In this document: positions 9,250-20,743 of the stretch, in pieces
How the letters are laid out: every line of letters begins with the position of its first letter
Numbering within the stretch: the first letter of the stretch is position 1
Assembly: GCA_036867785.1 (NCBI GenBank)
Contig: CP145416.1
Span: forward strand, 1,302,001-1,366,000
Origin: Plasmodiophora brassicae
Taxonomy: Eukaryota > Endomyxa: Phytomyxea > Phytomyxea > Plasmodiophorida
DNA: 64,000 bases
Direction of reading: 5' to 3'
Made by a program: the position numbers and the translations under genes
Notes under the pieces: generated by a model
What the model saw: the letters and a program-made list of their open reading frames with translations, nothing else
The model's database searches: none
What the model was told of the DNA's origin: nothing

Positions 9250-12200
9250 TCAGGGCCCGTCCACGTCGTCGTCGCGCTGCGCGATCGACAACCGGGAACC
9301 GCACGCGGGGCAGCACGGCGACGCTCGTGGCGATTCACATCGGTGGCAGTATCGCGCGGCGCCCTGTTTGCCCTGGTGCTGCGACCTGGGTGCTGGGGCG
9401 GCGGCGGCGGCCAGTATCCGGGCGGCCGTCGACCGGGGCCGTGCGATCGGCGAGTGCACCGCCGCACAGGCCATGCCCGAGGCGCTGTCGCTCAGGGCGG
9501 CCCAGCGCGACAGCGCCAGGCCGATCGTCCCCGTCTCCGACGGCGACGCCCCGAACAGGTCGATCGGCGTGCCGCCCTCGTGGTCGAACACGATCCGCAG
9601 CGCGTCGACGTGGACGCCGGTGGCACCTGCCCTCGCGAACGCACTCAGCGAGCGGATCCCCTCAGGCGAGCGCCGGCCGCACGGTCACCTACCGAGGTTC
9701 GTCCTGGCCACTGACAGGGCGAAGGTGCGACGCTCTGCCCGGTACGCGTGCGGGCGCTGGCAGGCGCCGGCGTAGGCGACGAGGACGACGACGTCCGGCA
9801 GGACGATCAACGTGTGCACGGCAGCAGGGCACCGCCCGTCCAGGACGGCCCGCACGGCCCAGCTCGACACCCGAACGGCGCCTGGAGGGCCCCCTGTTGC
9901 ACCGGGTCAGCGATCAGGCAGGGGCGCGGGCGGGCGGACGCGCTCCAGTGGACCATGAGGGGTGAGGAATCGCATCGGTACGGCGAGCGCCCGAGCCAGG
10001 CGACCCATGATGTACCGGGCGCGGACGCGTTCGATGAGGGCAACGACGCCGGCGTCGAGCTGGTGGGACAGGACCTGACGCGTGTCGGCGTCCACTGTGG
10101 ACAGCAGGGCGCGGCACCGGTGCAGGAACGCTGTGGGCCGGTCGGCCACCTGTCGAACGGCGCTGGCCGACGGCAGGCCGTCGATGGCGTCCGGGTACGC
10201 CCGAACGTAGATCCGGAACAGGGACGCCAGGGCCGGCAGGAACCGGGCCAGGATGTCGGCGATCGACGCGTCCGACGCCAGACGGCTCGTCAGCGCGTCA
10301 AGCAGGCTGGCGTACACGTCCATGATGACGGCGACGACGTCCAGCAGGACGTCCCGCATGGGGGACTCGTGCCGACCGCCCGTCCGCACGGGCACGATAT
10401 GGCCCTGGAGCATGTCGGGGAACCGTTTCGTCACCTTGATGACGTGGAAGTGTGCCGGCCTGGCCGGCGTCTCGGGCGGCAGGTACGCGAACGACCGCCC
10501 CGGTGCGGGCCCACTGTGCACGCGCCTATACTCGTCTCGTAGCGCGGCCAGGGCCTGGCGCTCGGCGACGAGCCATGCGCCCAGGAACGAGACGGGCGCC
10601 GGGCACGACTGGACGCCCGGGTGCCCACACTGGCCACAGTACGGGGCACACGCGCCCGGGTGGCCTTGCGCGTCAAGGCCGTGCCGGAACGACTGGCAGG
10701 CAGAGCACTGAACGACGACGACAGCGGCGCGCTCGTCGGTGCTGACGCTGGGTGGCATCTGCAGCGTCCGGCGAAGGTCGTCTAACGCGAGCAGGACCTC
10801 GTGCCGCGGCTGGACGTTGAGCACGCGTGCGTCCTTCTGCGCGCCCGTGTCGAATTCGCCGAGCGATCGCAGCCCCAGACGACGATTGTGACGCTGTCGA
10901 CGCGCCTCGTAAGAGTTCGCGGCCGGCACCTCGACGACCTGGGACGGCATCCAGAAGTCGTCGGTCGTACGCGTCGACCCGCTGGCCAGCGAGGGTTGCC
11001 CAGAGCGGACGACCATCTGGAACAGAGAGCGTCGGCAGGGTTGGCAGGTGGGAGCACGGCCGATGCCACTTGGCGCGCGGGGCAGCAGGACCGCCTGCGA
11101 CAGGCACGCGGCGCACGCCATCCTGCGGCAGCACATCTGGCAGCGCACCTGGTAGGAGCTCGGCAGCAATCGCCGGCCCGTCTCCCGGGCGCACCTCCCG
11201 CAGTACGGGTCCTCATCAGGCGACAGGCCGCCCTGATGCCGTCGAAGAGCGCTCTCGAACGCCGCCGCCTTGTCCATGTCGTCGAACTCGACGACGACGG
11301 TGGCGCTGCCCGGTGCGGTCAACTCGACGGCAGGCCCGGTTCGGACGCCGCGAATGGCCGAAGCGCGCCAGACAGCACGGACCGTGTGCGGATGCCGCGC
11401 GGATCGTACCACGCAGTGCTGCCCAACGACGTCGGCCACCAGCGCCGACGGCGCCACCAGGTCCGCGTCGTGCAGCTTCGGACATTCCCGCCGCGTGTCG
11501 TGCAGGGCGCGCGCCAGAGCCGCGCCGTCGACCGCTCGAATGCGGTACAGGCGGCCGTCGGCGCAGTGCAGGTCGACGACGCGCGTGGTGTTCGACGCGG
11601 GGTCCCGCGCCACAGCGGCCGACCCGGTCGGGATCACGTCGAACACGTCGACGGCGATGGACTGGTCGAGTGCGCGTCCCAGGACGATGACGTCGTCGAA
11701 GACGATCAGCTGGCAGGACAGGTTCCGGGCCGGGGACATCAGCAGCGTCGGGCGCTGGTCGCCCAGCAGTTTGGCAAGGACAGCAGGGCGGGATCGGGTG
11801 GCGGCTCGTTCCCAATCGAGGTCCTGCGCCTGCTGCTGCTGCTGCTGGCGACCGACAACCGTGTCCTCGTAGTCGATGGTGACGTCGCCGGCCCAGACCA
11901 GTGCGGAGGACGCCAACGGCAGATCGGTTCGCGATGCGGCCGACTGGACGAGTTGCCGCTGACGGGCGGCCTCCACCCGATCGGCGATCGTCGTCGTGGC
12001 GTCCCGGGCACGTTCCACGGCGGCAGACAGGTCCTGTGCGTCCGGGTGGCCCTCCGGCGTCAACGTCAGAAGGCGTCGTAGGGCGAGCTCGTAGAACGGG
12101 AGGCGGGTTAACGGTGCCCCCAGGCTGGCACGGACGCGGAGCAGGGCGTCGTCGTCGCTGGCGTCGTCGAGGACGTGCTGCAAAGCGGCGGACGCCATGC

Positions 12201-12684
12201 CGAATACGGGGGCGTACGATGCCAACAGGTCCCGGACGATGGCGATGTGCCCCTGCATGATGTGTCCGATACAGGACTGCATCGGGTCGTACTTGTCGAT
12301 GACGCGAACGAGGGCGTCGACCGTGTCGCTGTGCAGGTCGCGTAGCACCTTTGCGATCTGCAGGGCGGTCAGAAGCGACGGGAAGCGGAGGACGTCAGGC
12401 GACGCAGGGTCGTGGTCGTTGTACGCGTCCAGGACCGGGAAGGCGACCCGCTTCAATGCCCATTCCAGGGCGCTGACAAACTGCCAGACGCTGTTCAACC
12501 AGGCGGGACGGCCAGCTACGAACGAGACACGGCATCTGACCTGGCGTTCGTTGCCGGTCAGTTCGCCGATGATGTCCAATCGGTTGAGGCGGGCGTCGGC
12601 CGGCGACCAGGTCGCTGGCTCCCGCTGCGACGTTGACCGTGACCGGTCGTCAATGGGCGCCGCGTCCGTGGCGACGACCTCCAT
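9250..12684 (-). CDS. Tandem DH-PH RhoGEF with FYVE-like zinc finger (FGD-like)
   Basis: Exon 1 is 12684-9954, exon 2 is 9893-9693 and exon 3 is 9626-9250, giving 1102 residues. Exon 1 alone looks like a complete 925-residue gene. However, a phase-matched 60-bp intron (GT at 9953, AG at 9894, with GCTGAC before it) and a 66-bp intron add a credible PH domain and a zinc ribbon. Order: Dbl-homology (DH) helices at about 80-260, PH at about 300-400, an eight-cysteine FYVE-like finger (CGRC...CQMCC..MACAAC...CQPC) at about 491-550, a second DH at about 715-910, PH at about 911-1035, and a C-terminal CHRC...CCPAC ribbon. DH-PH units load GTP onto Rho/Rac/Cdc42, and FYVE fingers bind PI3P on endosomes. 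A polyglutamine run of seven ([10 protein letters not shown]) falls before the first PH. Its stop is 40 bp from the convergent BCKDHB stop. Confidence 0.8.
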
Positions 12685-13237
12685 TTGGCGATGGCTGAGA
12701 CTCTGTCGTTCTGGGATATACGACCCTGGCCGTGTCGCTCGCTCGTTTCCCCTGATATTTACGCCAGTCCACGTTACAGCGGGAAGCTCGTCACTTGTGG
12801 ATCCACATTCACGTATAGCGGGTTCACCCGGCAGACGCGCCTGCCCATCGGCTAGGTAATGGATCCAGCGTGTCTACCCGCCAATGTTGTGCACACACGG
12901 GACGCCGTTCCATTGCGCCTGGAGAGCCCAGGTCTCGTTCGACGCTGTCGTATAACCGAGTGGGTAATGCGGGCACCGGGCGGAAGGTTGGGGGGTGGCG
13001 GAGGCCCCCGGGAACTGCCCCGCCCGCCTATCGCCCGCTGATCCTTTTCCGGGTCGTCCCCTTCGGGGCAGCGTTTTGGCGTGGGCCTGCGGCGCCGTCC
13101 TCCGGCGGTCCGCGGGAAGGCGGCCCTTCCTGTTGGTCTGAGCCCGGGCCTTCCGCATGGTATCGACCCGTCGCCGTCGCCAGGGCGATGACGGCGGGCG
13201 ACGCCAGGACGATGCGCCCGTGGGCGCCAGGCGTCCC
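12685..13237. promoter_or_regulatory. Divergent promoter region, RhoGEF and SLC35B4-like
   Basis: A 553-bp gap between two divergent start codons. Long open frames on both strands here have no domain and poor codon use, so I treat it as non-coding. No motif was recognised. Confidence 0.4.
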
Positions 13238-14497
13238 ATGTCCCGTCTGAGCGTGCGACGTCCGAAGGCGTACCTGGACGGGTTGCTGGCGCGGGCCATT
13301 GCCGGCGTGTTTGCCGGGTGCGCCGTCAACAACGTCACGTTAGGTAACGCCCGAGGCGGCCCTGAATCCACGTGCGCACCCGGCGTATGACTGGTGACAG
13401 AGCTGCTGGTGAGAGCCGATCCCGGTATTGGGAATACGGTGACGGCGTCCCAGTTCGTGTTCATCGCCCTGGTCGGCCTCGTGACGCACCTGGACCGGCG
13501 CCTGCGACTGAAACCTCGTCATTCGCCGTTTTCGTTCGTCCTGGCGACCACGGCCGTCTTTCTCACTGTCTCCATCATCAACAACGTCGTCTTCAAGTAC
13601 AACATCTCCTTGCCGTTCCACATGATCTTTCGCAGCTGTAGCCTGGTCGTTTCGTTGCTCCTCGGCCTGACGGTCTTTGGCAAATCGTAAGACGTCGCAT
13701 GGTGCCGACCCCATCGCCCATTGCTGTTGTTGTCGACCTACGGTGCCATGCAGGTATTCGATGAGGCAGACCCTGTCCTGTCTGATGATCACAGCTGGGG
13801 TCCTGCTGGCCACGTTCGCCGACAGCAGTGCCCGGTCGTCGGCGCCATGCTGTGATAACGAGGGGAGGCAGACGACGGATAACGCCGCGGACGACGGCAC
13901 CCTGGCCACCTGGATGTTTGGCGTCAGCCTGCTGGTCATCTCCCTGGTGCTGTCCGCCGTCCTGGGCCACTGCCAAGAATGGGGGTACCGGAAGTACGGG
14001 CGGCATCCACAGTACGCCGCCATTGGATTGCCAATGTGGTACGCGCCCCGCATGCTGACACGCGCGTTGCTCGTCTCAGGGAGAATATGTTCTATTCGCA
14101 CCTGATGGCGGCGCCGTTCTTCCTGTTCCTCGCGTCTGATATTGGGCCGCGAGGGGCGGCTCTGCTGCAGTCGTCGCCCATCGACCTGCTCGGCGTCGGC
14201 CTTCACCCCGGCCTCATCCTGTTGGTCAACGTCGTGTCACAATGGGTTTGTGTCCAATCCGTGTATGATGTGACGGCGCTGTCCACCACGCTGACGTGTA
14301 CGTTCACGCTGACGATCCGCAAGTTCCTGTCGTTGATCATCAGCGTCGTGTTTCTCGGCAACGCCTTCACGCTGCTGCATTGGCTGGGCACTGCCATGGT
14401 GTTCGGCGGCACTGTCCTGTACAGTCTCCCTGCCGACCTGTTCGCCGACGCTGGCCCCCCGCCGTCGACGACGACGAAAACCAGGAAACATGAATAG
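13238..14497 (+). CDS. SLC35B4: Nucleotide-sugar transporter, SLC35B4/YEA4 family
   Basis: Four exons: 13238-13343, 13401-13686, 13754-14011 and 14080-14497. They encode 355 residues with about ten hydrophobic spans. Members exchange UDP-xylose or UDP-GlcNAc for UMP across Golgi or ER membranes. Strong family matches are CAVNNVTLELLVRADPGIGN near the N-terminus, SIINNVVFKYNISLPFHMIF at about 85-105, ENMFYSHLMAAPFFLFLASD in the middle, and LRKFLSLIISVVFLGNAFTL (written here as the family's) with the following HWLG near the end. All three introns (57-68 bp) fall where the frame needs them. The C-terminal tail is Lys-rich (TTKTRKHE), like an ER-retrieval or cytosolic tail. Substrate cannot be read from sequence. 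Confidence 0.9.
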
Positions 14498-14903
14498 GGT
14501 GCCGTTTGCCAACGCAGCCAACGTTATTACGTGCGACTGTCGTGACCTGCCCAGACGGCATAACGATGTGGACGAGGATGGCAATGACGATAGCGGCGTG
14601 TGCGTGCTGGTGCGGCGTGAAGAACGTTCGAAACGCGCAGAGACGTGCGCCGACCCAATGACTAAGAGAACGCCTCGCGGGGCAAGGTGTGCGATGATTC
14701 TTGTTGCTGGTCGTCGGAGAGGTCATTACCGTCCGCTCCTGGGGATAGTCTCCACGACAAAGTCCCGATACGAATCGACGGGTTTCGATCTGGTGCCCGA
14801 GGCGAATCGGAATTTATGGGACCCCCCCGTGTGGTGAGTTTGGTAAGCGGGTTCCAGCAATGGACGTGCGGTACCGGTCCGGGAATTATGTGGCGCCCCT
14901 GCG
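14498..14903. other. Convergent intergenic region, nothing recognised
   Basis: A 406-bp gap between the 3' ends of the transporter (plus strand) and the 7-TM gene (minus strand). No domain, repeat or clear terminator was seen. Confidence 0.4.
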
Positions 14904-16407
14904 TCAGCGCTGGCTCAGCGAGGTCTTGCGGTCCTTCGACTTGACGGAGAGGACATCTGGGAACGGACCGGCCATCGTATTCCCCGGACTGGAACGAAGC
15001 ATTGGGCCGAGGACCGCCTTCAGCCACCTGTGCACGAACGACGGTTTAGGTCGGAACGCGGCCATCTCGAACCAGATCTTGACGTAGGTCGCGCTGCTGG
15101 CCAGGAAGAATGTCAGCATGAAGATCGTGTAGTTGTCGACGGCGGCAGTGGCAACCCCGAAGATGAGGACCAGGACGACCTGGACCATCCCAGCACGGCC
15201 GGCACGCACCACGACCCTGGCGAAGTGCATCCGCTTCTGGTTCTCCGCCTTCCCGATCACGGTCTCCGACATGGACGTGAGCCGCTGCGCCAGCTTCTTC
15301 CCGTTCAGCGTAAAGTCAAAGTTGGTGTACAGGAACATGACCAGGTAGAAGAGGGCCAGGTACTGCGTACTCATCAGTTCGACCTCGATGCACGCCGAGA
15401 CGACCTTCTGCGCCATATCGCCGACGCAGAGGAGCACGACGACGGCCCTGTGGGGCACCGTTCCTGAATCAGCGGGCGCAGCAATGAGACGCGTCCTGCC
15501 GGCTGGCACCGTACCGAGTCGTCAACGCTAGAGCGCGGAACCACCGCGAGCGGTCACTGCCCTCGTTCAGCATATCGTTGAGCTGGAAAGATAGACAGGC
15601 CGTGCCCAGGAGCATGAAGGGGACGGACGCGGTCGACACGAAGGACTGCGGGCGCGCCTCGATGCATTGCAGGTCGCAGAAGGCGGCATTGACCGAGTAG
15701 ATCGACTCGATAATTGCCGACAGCGACGACGTCACCAGGACCACAACCGGGTACCGTGGAGCTCGACGGAAGCGCATCCGCTCGTCGAAGCAGAAGCAGA
15801 CGATCAAGGCGCTGGACGTGCAGAACGTGACCAGGGCGCTGAGTAGGAACACGACGGCCAGGTAGAAGGGCCCACTGGACGGAGATGCCAGCACGGCTGC
15901 CGCCGGATTGGCATCCCCAGACGTCATGACGATCAGCGCGTCCGGGTTGCTGCGAATCCAGTCGTACGTTGTCGCTGGGACCCGGTACGGCACCATGACA
16001 ATGGGCACCTGCCTGAACGCGCTCGTGTACGCCAGGTACTGATGCGCTATCGCGCCGTCCTGCGCGATCGTCCCGTGTGCGAACACGATGCCGAGGCATC
16101 CGGCCGAGGCGCACGACTGCGCCCAGAGGCGAGCACTGCTTCGAATGCGATAGTCGACGATGATGACGTGGTCGCGCGCGCCCTCCGACAGCACGTAATT
16201 GGCCTGGTCGGCCTCAGGGACGATGAACGTCGGCGCCATGACTCGGAACGACGCGTTGCCGCAAGCGAAGTGGTACGCGGTGACGCTGTCGAGCACGACC
16301 TGTTTCGTATCGGTGCCGTTGACGAACAGGAGCCCCGCTTGGGCAATCGCGACCAGGCACGAGAAGCCGATCGCGAAAGCGGAGGGCGGCACGTGGACGG
16401 CGGCCAT
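14904..16407 (-). CDS. Seven-TM protein with PA-like ectodomain, copy 1
   Basis: Exon 1 is 16407-15515 and exon 2 is 15447-14904, with a 67-bp intron; the product has 478 residues. The start at 16407 gives a signal peptide (MAAVHVPPSAFAIGFSCLV) and aligns with the start of copy 2. Residues ~30-190 form a luminal or extracellular domain that looks like a protease-associated (PA) fold (NYVLSEGARDHVIIVDYR, GCLGIVFAHGT, QVPIVMVPY). Then come seven hydrophobic spans: FYLAVVFLLSALVTF, PVVVLVTSSLSAII, FMLLGTACLSFQL, AVVVLLCVGD, LALFYLVMFLYTNF, MVQVVLVLIFGVAT and YTIFMLTFFLASSATYV. This is a GPCR-like layout, but no known receptor family was recognised. A second copy lies at 23138-24617 in the same orientation. 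Confidence 0.75.
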
Positions 16408-16562
16408 CGGGCGCACCAAGCGAACCATATGATGGGTAGGCGGTGCTATCGCATAGGGGGGGCACCAGGGTACAGTTGAGTGAATCGTCGGGCGGATCCG
16501 AGACGACACCGGGTACGATTCCGTCGATCCCCGACCCGCCAGTATCAGCTGTCCCGACGATT

Positions 16563-17925
16563 ATGGCGACGACGACGTGCGCGTTTGCGCCCATGACCGC
16601 GCTGCTGAGCCAGCCCGTCTCCAACGCGGTTCCGGCTGGGCGTCCCGCCCCGACCACGCTGCGCGGGAAGGACACGATCGGGACGGCGCTTCGCGTGCTC
16701 TCGTCGGCACGTATCCTCGTAACCCGAGTCGTCTGCCGGCCGCACACCCATCGTGGCGTACCCATCACCCGCGTGATGTGTCACAGTCTGCGCCCGTGCT
16801 CGACGATACGGGATCCTGCGTTGGGATAGTCGGCTACCATAACTTCATCAAGGTCGGCAGGGCGTCTCCTGTTGGTCGTTGGACGACGACTCTGTTCTAA
16901 TCGAGCGGATCTGGTAGTCGTTCGGCATGGACACGGACAAGAGCGTGTTCCTGGCGACGCCGATCGAACAGGTGCAATGCCCTGGTCCGGTCCCGCCCCC
17001 CATGCTGACTGGCGGTTCATGTGCCCTCGCACCCGAACCACGCAGGTGCTCGTGTTCAGCCAGGAAGCGAACATTCAGGTGCAGCGGAGCACGACGATCC
17101 TCGACTGTGTCGCGATGCTGCGCTCGAAGGCGCACGTCCACCGGCTGATCACGGTCGTCAGCGACGCGGCGAACTCGATCGTGTCGCAGAGCGATATCGC
17201 GCGGTTCGTGCACGACCACCTCAGGACGGACGCCCTGCGCTCGTTCGCTCAGCTCAGGATCGCCGGCACGCGCCTCGGTAAACACATGCCCAAGAGCGTC
17301 ACGTCGACGGAAACGCTTCATGGCGCGTTGTCGACGATGATCCAGGAAATGGTCAGCTGCATACACGGCCCTGGCATTGGTGATGGTGACGACGACACTA
17401 TAGGTCACCTGTCTGGCGATCCTGGATCCGGCCAGCGGCGCGCTCGTGGGCAACCTAAGCGAATCCGACATTCGCGGCCTGGGCGCCGACACGTTCATGG
17501 CGCAGCTCAGCGAACCCGTTGGGCAATTCCTGTCCGAGTTCAGCATGCGCTCGCTGACGCCCGTCTTCGTGACGCCGCACGACACGATCATGACGCTGTT
17601 CGAGACCGTGGTCGGCAATCGCCTCCACCATGTCTGGGTGCAGGACGCCGACGGCAAGCCCACCGGCGTCATCACCCTGACCGACATCATGAATGCGCTG
17701 CTCGAGGTACATGTACTGATGAGCGCACGCCATGCCACCACCGCCTCTGACGCCAGTGACGCTCCCAGACAAAGGCGTCGTGACCGGTCGGGGCAGCAGA
17801 CGATCGTCGAGCAAATACATTCGCGGGGTCGGTCCCAATCGCGATCGGGCACACAGCAACACGACACACTGTTAACGAATGTCATTTTACGACCCAACGG
17901 TGACCCGCAGGCAACGTGGCACTGA
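16563..17925 (+). CDS. Four-CBS-domain protein, SNF4/AMPK-gamma-like
   Basis: Exons: 16563-16718, 16787-16852, 16918-16971, 17046-17351 and 17404 onward; all joins are phase 0. Four CBS units can be followed: MTALLSQPVSNAV to VGIVGYHNFIK, then HRLITVVSDAANSIVSQSDI, then MVTCLAILDPASGALVGNLS, then HHVWVQDADGKPTGVITLTD. Paired CBS modules bind AMP/ATP in the gamma subunit of the SNF1/AMPK energy-sensing kinase, and plants have related CBSX proteins. The 3' end is ambiguous. Read straight through it stops at 17925 (about 367 residues) and overlaps the convergent syntaxin stop. If a 62-bp intron at 17707-17768 is removed it stops at 17783 (299 residues) right after LLE and avoids the overlap. I favour the shorter form. 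Confidence 0.75.
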
Positions 17926-18949
17926 GGACGCCGTCAGCAGCAGCAGCAGCAGGAGCGGCGAGGCGAGCATGCTTATCGCCCCGCGATCGGGACGACGTCC
18001 CGAATATGTCTGGGAAGGTGAGGACAGCGACGATGACCGAACAGACGAGTACGACGATCAGCAGGATGCAGCATTGTCGGCCGCGTGCATTCCTGGCGTG
18101 CTTCTCGGTCTTGATCAGGTTCTTCTCCGCCTTGGCCACGTACGACTTCGCGTCGCGCACGTTCCGCTCGATGACGTCCAGCGTCTCGCCCTGCAGGTCC
18201 ACCAGGTAGGCCATCTCGCCGAACAGGTCCTGCAGCTCCCGTACGCCCTGCTCGATGGCCAGAATGCCCTTGTGCCGCTCCTCGATCTCCACGACGGCAT
18301 CCACGGTCCGATCGTGCAGGCGCGCCATCGTCTCGTAGATCTGGCCGCTCTCGACCATCTGCTCGACCTGCGCACCGTGCCGTCAGCACCGTTCGTCGTC
18401 GTCGTGTTGGACAACAGACTGCGCGCCAGATCCCACCTGGTCATCGGTGACGTCCTCCATGATGATCCGGGCCTGGCGCGTGACACGTTGCTTGAGCGCG
18501 TCGCGGAACGAGTCGGCGGCGTGCTGGAACTCGGCGATGGCCTCGCGGAAGTGCCTGGCCTGCGTGTTGAGCAGGTTGCGGCGGATGAGGGCGATGGTGG
18601 ATCCGGGCGGCAGGCGAGCGTTGTCGGCGGCGACGCGGTCGAGTTCCGCTCTGACCAGGCGGGCGTTCCGTTTCGACGCGACCATGACGCGGTCCAGTTC
18701 GTCCATCAGGCGTCGCTGGCCGGCCTCCTCGACCTCCTGCATCGATCGGCGCCGCAGCAGGCCGATCAGGTCGACCGACTTGGAGATCTTGTCGATGCCG
18801 CCGATGACGACCGCGAACGGCGCCAAGGCCTCGTCCACCTCCGACGCCGTCGCCGTCGTCATGTCGCCCATTTCGACCTCGACCTGGCCCGCATGGCCGG
18901 CAACCACCCCCAGGTCGCCCAGGCGATCCACGACGCCGACGCGCTCCAT
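17882..18949 (-). CDS. Syntaxin-type Qa-SNARE, copy 1
   Basis: Exon 1 is 18949-18437 and exon 2 is 18367-17882, giving 332 residues. The N-terminal helices (DEALAPFAVVIGGIDKISK...) are the Habc domain. The SNARE helix follows (LAIEQGVRELQDLFGEMA, LVDLQGETLDVIERNV) and keeps the central glutamine of the zero layer (the Q in DLQGE). A membrane anchor comes next (CCILLIVVLVCSVIVAVL). Qa-SNAREs of this type drive vesicle fusion at the plasma membrane. Unusually, 45-50 residues follow the anchor, including an alanine run from a (CAG)n tract at 17936-17953. Most syntaxins end just after the anchor, so this extra tail would face outside. Paralogue at 21129-22086. Confidence 0.88.
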
Positions 18950-19145
18950 CGTGGATCCCGTCAGCGACCACGAGAAGCAGCAAGCAGGCAGGGTCGGGTG
19001 CCACTGCGACTTGCCGCTTCCTGGGCTTGGCCCGAAATAGCGACGGACGGGCCGTCGCCAGTCGCCAGATTTAGACAGCCGGAGCAGTGCCACTGTGTAT
19101 ATTAGGACGTAGGCACACCACCAGTACGCCCGCCGCCCGCAAGTC

Positions 19146-20127
19146 CTAGATGAGGACGCGGATTCGGGGAGCGAACCTGCCCAGGTGACGGCAGAACGCG
19201 TGCTGGATGGCCGAGCTGGGTCGCTCCGGGCCCAGGCTCCATGCCTCGGACGATGCTCGACGCGGCGCGGTGCATTGCGGATTGCCGGGGACGCCTGCAT
19301 CGGCGACCGGAAGCATTCCCGCATCGGAACCCGCGTCGTCATCGGTTGCAGGGGCGCCTGCGCACCCGCAGACGTCAGATGGCGCATAAGCGCGCCCAGT
19401 CAGCCAACGTACGTTGGACGTGACCCTTCCCGAACACGTGCTTGTAAGGGCGGTGTCGACCCGCTGCACTTCCGCTGCTGCCCTCATCGGGAGCGTCGTA
19501 GCGGATGCACAGAAGGCCATGACGTTGTGCGGGTGTGGGGTCGCTATCGGCGGCCGTGGCCTCGTTGACGAGCTCGATATGCCAGATGGGGTTCTCCTGG
19601 ATGCGAAGCATGGTGGTGCGTTCCCGAAGGTGAAGCTCGTGAAGCTCCGATTCCAGCGTGGCCAGCTGCCTATCGACGAACCTCTTCTCGCGACGATGGG
19701 CCTGCGCAGCTGGGTCCCGGGCGACGGCGTTCTGCACAAGCACGGCGGCCGGTCGACCTCTGTGAAGCCAGGCGCCGGGCACCACTTGCGATTCCCGATC
19801 CGCAACGCACCTGGGCGCACATCCATGAATCGACGGTGGTGGGATGCTAGCAGGCCGCGTGGAGACGTGCCTGGAATGACAGCCAGGTTCCTGTCGCGGC
19901 CGGACGGGCGACACCGGACCGGATGCCCGGCGACGACGCCCATCGCGACTCTGTCGCTGGACGTGGGCGCGCTGCTGCTCGGGAACAAGGGGATCGGGTT
20001 CGCTGACGGCAGGTGCGATGTCGGGCACGTCGATCAGATCAATGGGACGCAACTTGGGCTGGTGGCTGACACGATGGTCAGCGCATCCGCAGACGGCGAC
20101 AACGACGACGTCCTGCCGCTGCACCTA
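19146..20127 (-). CDS. Hypothetical coiled-coil protein, exon joins unresolved
   Basis: Evidence is codon use and a clear helical segment on the minus strand at about 19500-19730 (VARDPAAQAHRREKRFVDRQ, then LATLESELHELHLRERT, then ENPIWHIELVNEA). Third positions are mostly C/G. A likely last exon at 19146-19355 ends ...FAPRIRVLI. A 112-bp intron starting near 19466 would join the two. Upstream, 19900-20124 stays open (QPKLRPIDLIDVPDIAP). The first base is only a few bp from the stop of the EF-hand-like gene upstream on the same strand, so the two could be one gene joined by a 51-bp intron. No family was recognised. A competing 248-codon open frame on the plus strand starts with TTG and has no domain. 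Confidence 0.4.
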
Positions 20128-20743
20128 CTAGAGCGACAGGGAGGAGATTCGTCCGCGTAAGACGGTCAGGAAATGGATGAATGCCTCAGCGTCAATCATG
20201 TCGGTCCACAAGTAGGCGAGCTCGAACACGGCGTCGAAGAACTGATCCCTGCTGAGCGCCGCCTGTCCTAGGCAGTCTCGATGCCAGTCGTTGACCGCCA
20301 TCTCCCGCATCTACATCCGTCAAATGGTTAGTCTCGTGAAGGGGGGTACTCGACGGATGGGGACCTGCGCCGGCGACTTGCTGCCGCCCTTGAAGATCGC
20401 TCGTGCCACTCGAGGGTGCCACTCTGTGACATACGCATGGCGCGACAGGCTCGCACCGTCGTCGTCGTGGTCGGGGACGACCATCATCCAGAACCTGCAC
20501 GACGGTCAGTCCTCGAACCTGGCGCGGGTCCAGCAACGACCCATCGTACTGGTGCAGCAGCCGCTCGATGCGAGCATCCTGCCGCAGGTCGAACAAGTCA
20601 ACAGGGCCCTCCCGAGCAACCGGTCTGCAATCACGCTTCCAGTGAGTCTCGCGACGTCGGCACGCGACGGGGCGTTACCGTGCCCAGCCGGGCTCGACCA
20701 GCGCTCGTTCGTGGTCGAACAGGCCATTGCTGTGCACGACCAT
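20128..20743 (-). CDS. EF-hand-like small protein
   Basis: Four short exons: 20743-20679, 20624-20550, 20494-20365 and 20310-20128. The three introns are 54-55 bp and the product has 150 residues. No single exon is long enough to be obvious; the chain appears only when the phases are followed. It contains one good calcium-loop pattern (DHDDDGASLSRHAYVTE, about residues 55-71) followed by helix WHPRVARAIF. A second helix pair (LSRDQFFDAVFELAYLWTDM) resembles a degenerate EF hand. It may act as a calcium-sensing or scaffold protein, but no named family was recognised. The next gene on the same strand starts almost at its stop and may be part of it. Confidence 0.6.

Noticed and set aside
9250-9870. 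Separate small zinc-ribbon gene downstream of the RhoGEF
   Set aside because: It has no ATG start. Phase-matched introns join it to the RhoGEF as its last two exons.
10801-12081. 426-codon open frame on the plus strand opposite the RhoGEF gene
   Set aside because: It is the complement of strongly biased coding sequence. It has no domain, and the minus-strand product has clear DH, PH and zinc-finger features.
12874-13464. 196-codon minus-strand frame upstream of the SLC35B4-like gene
   Set aside because: It overlaps the first two transporter exons in antisense and has a Pro/Arg-rich random look. I treat it as a shadow.
19414-20160. 248-codon plus-strand frame
   Set aside because: It begins with TTG and shows no domain. 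The minus-strand frame has a coherent coiled coil and better codon use.
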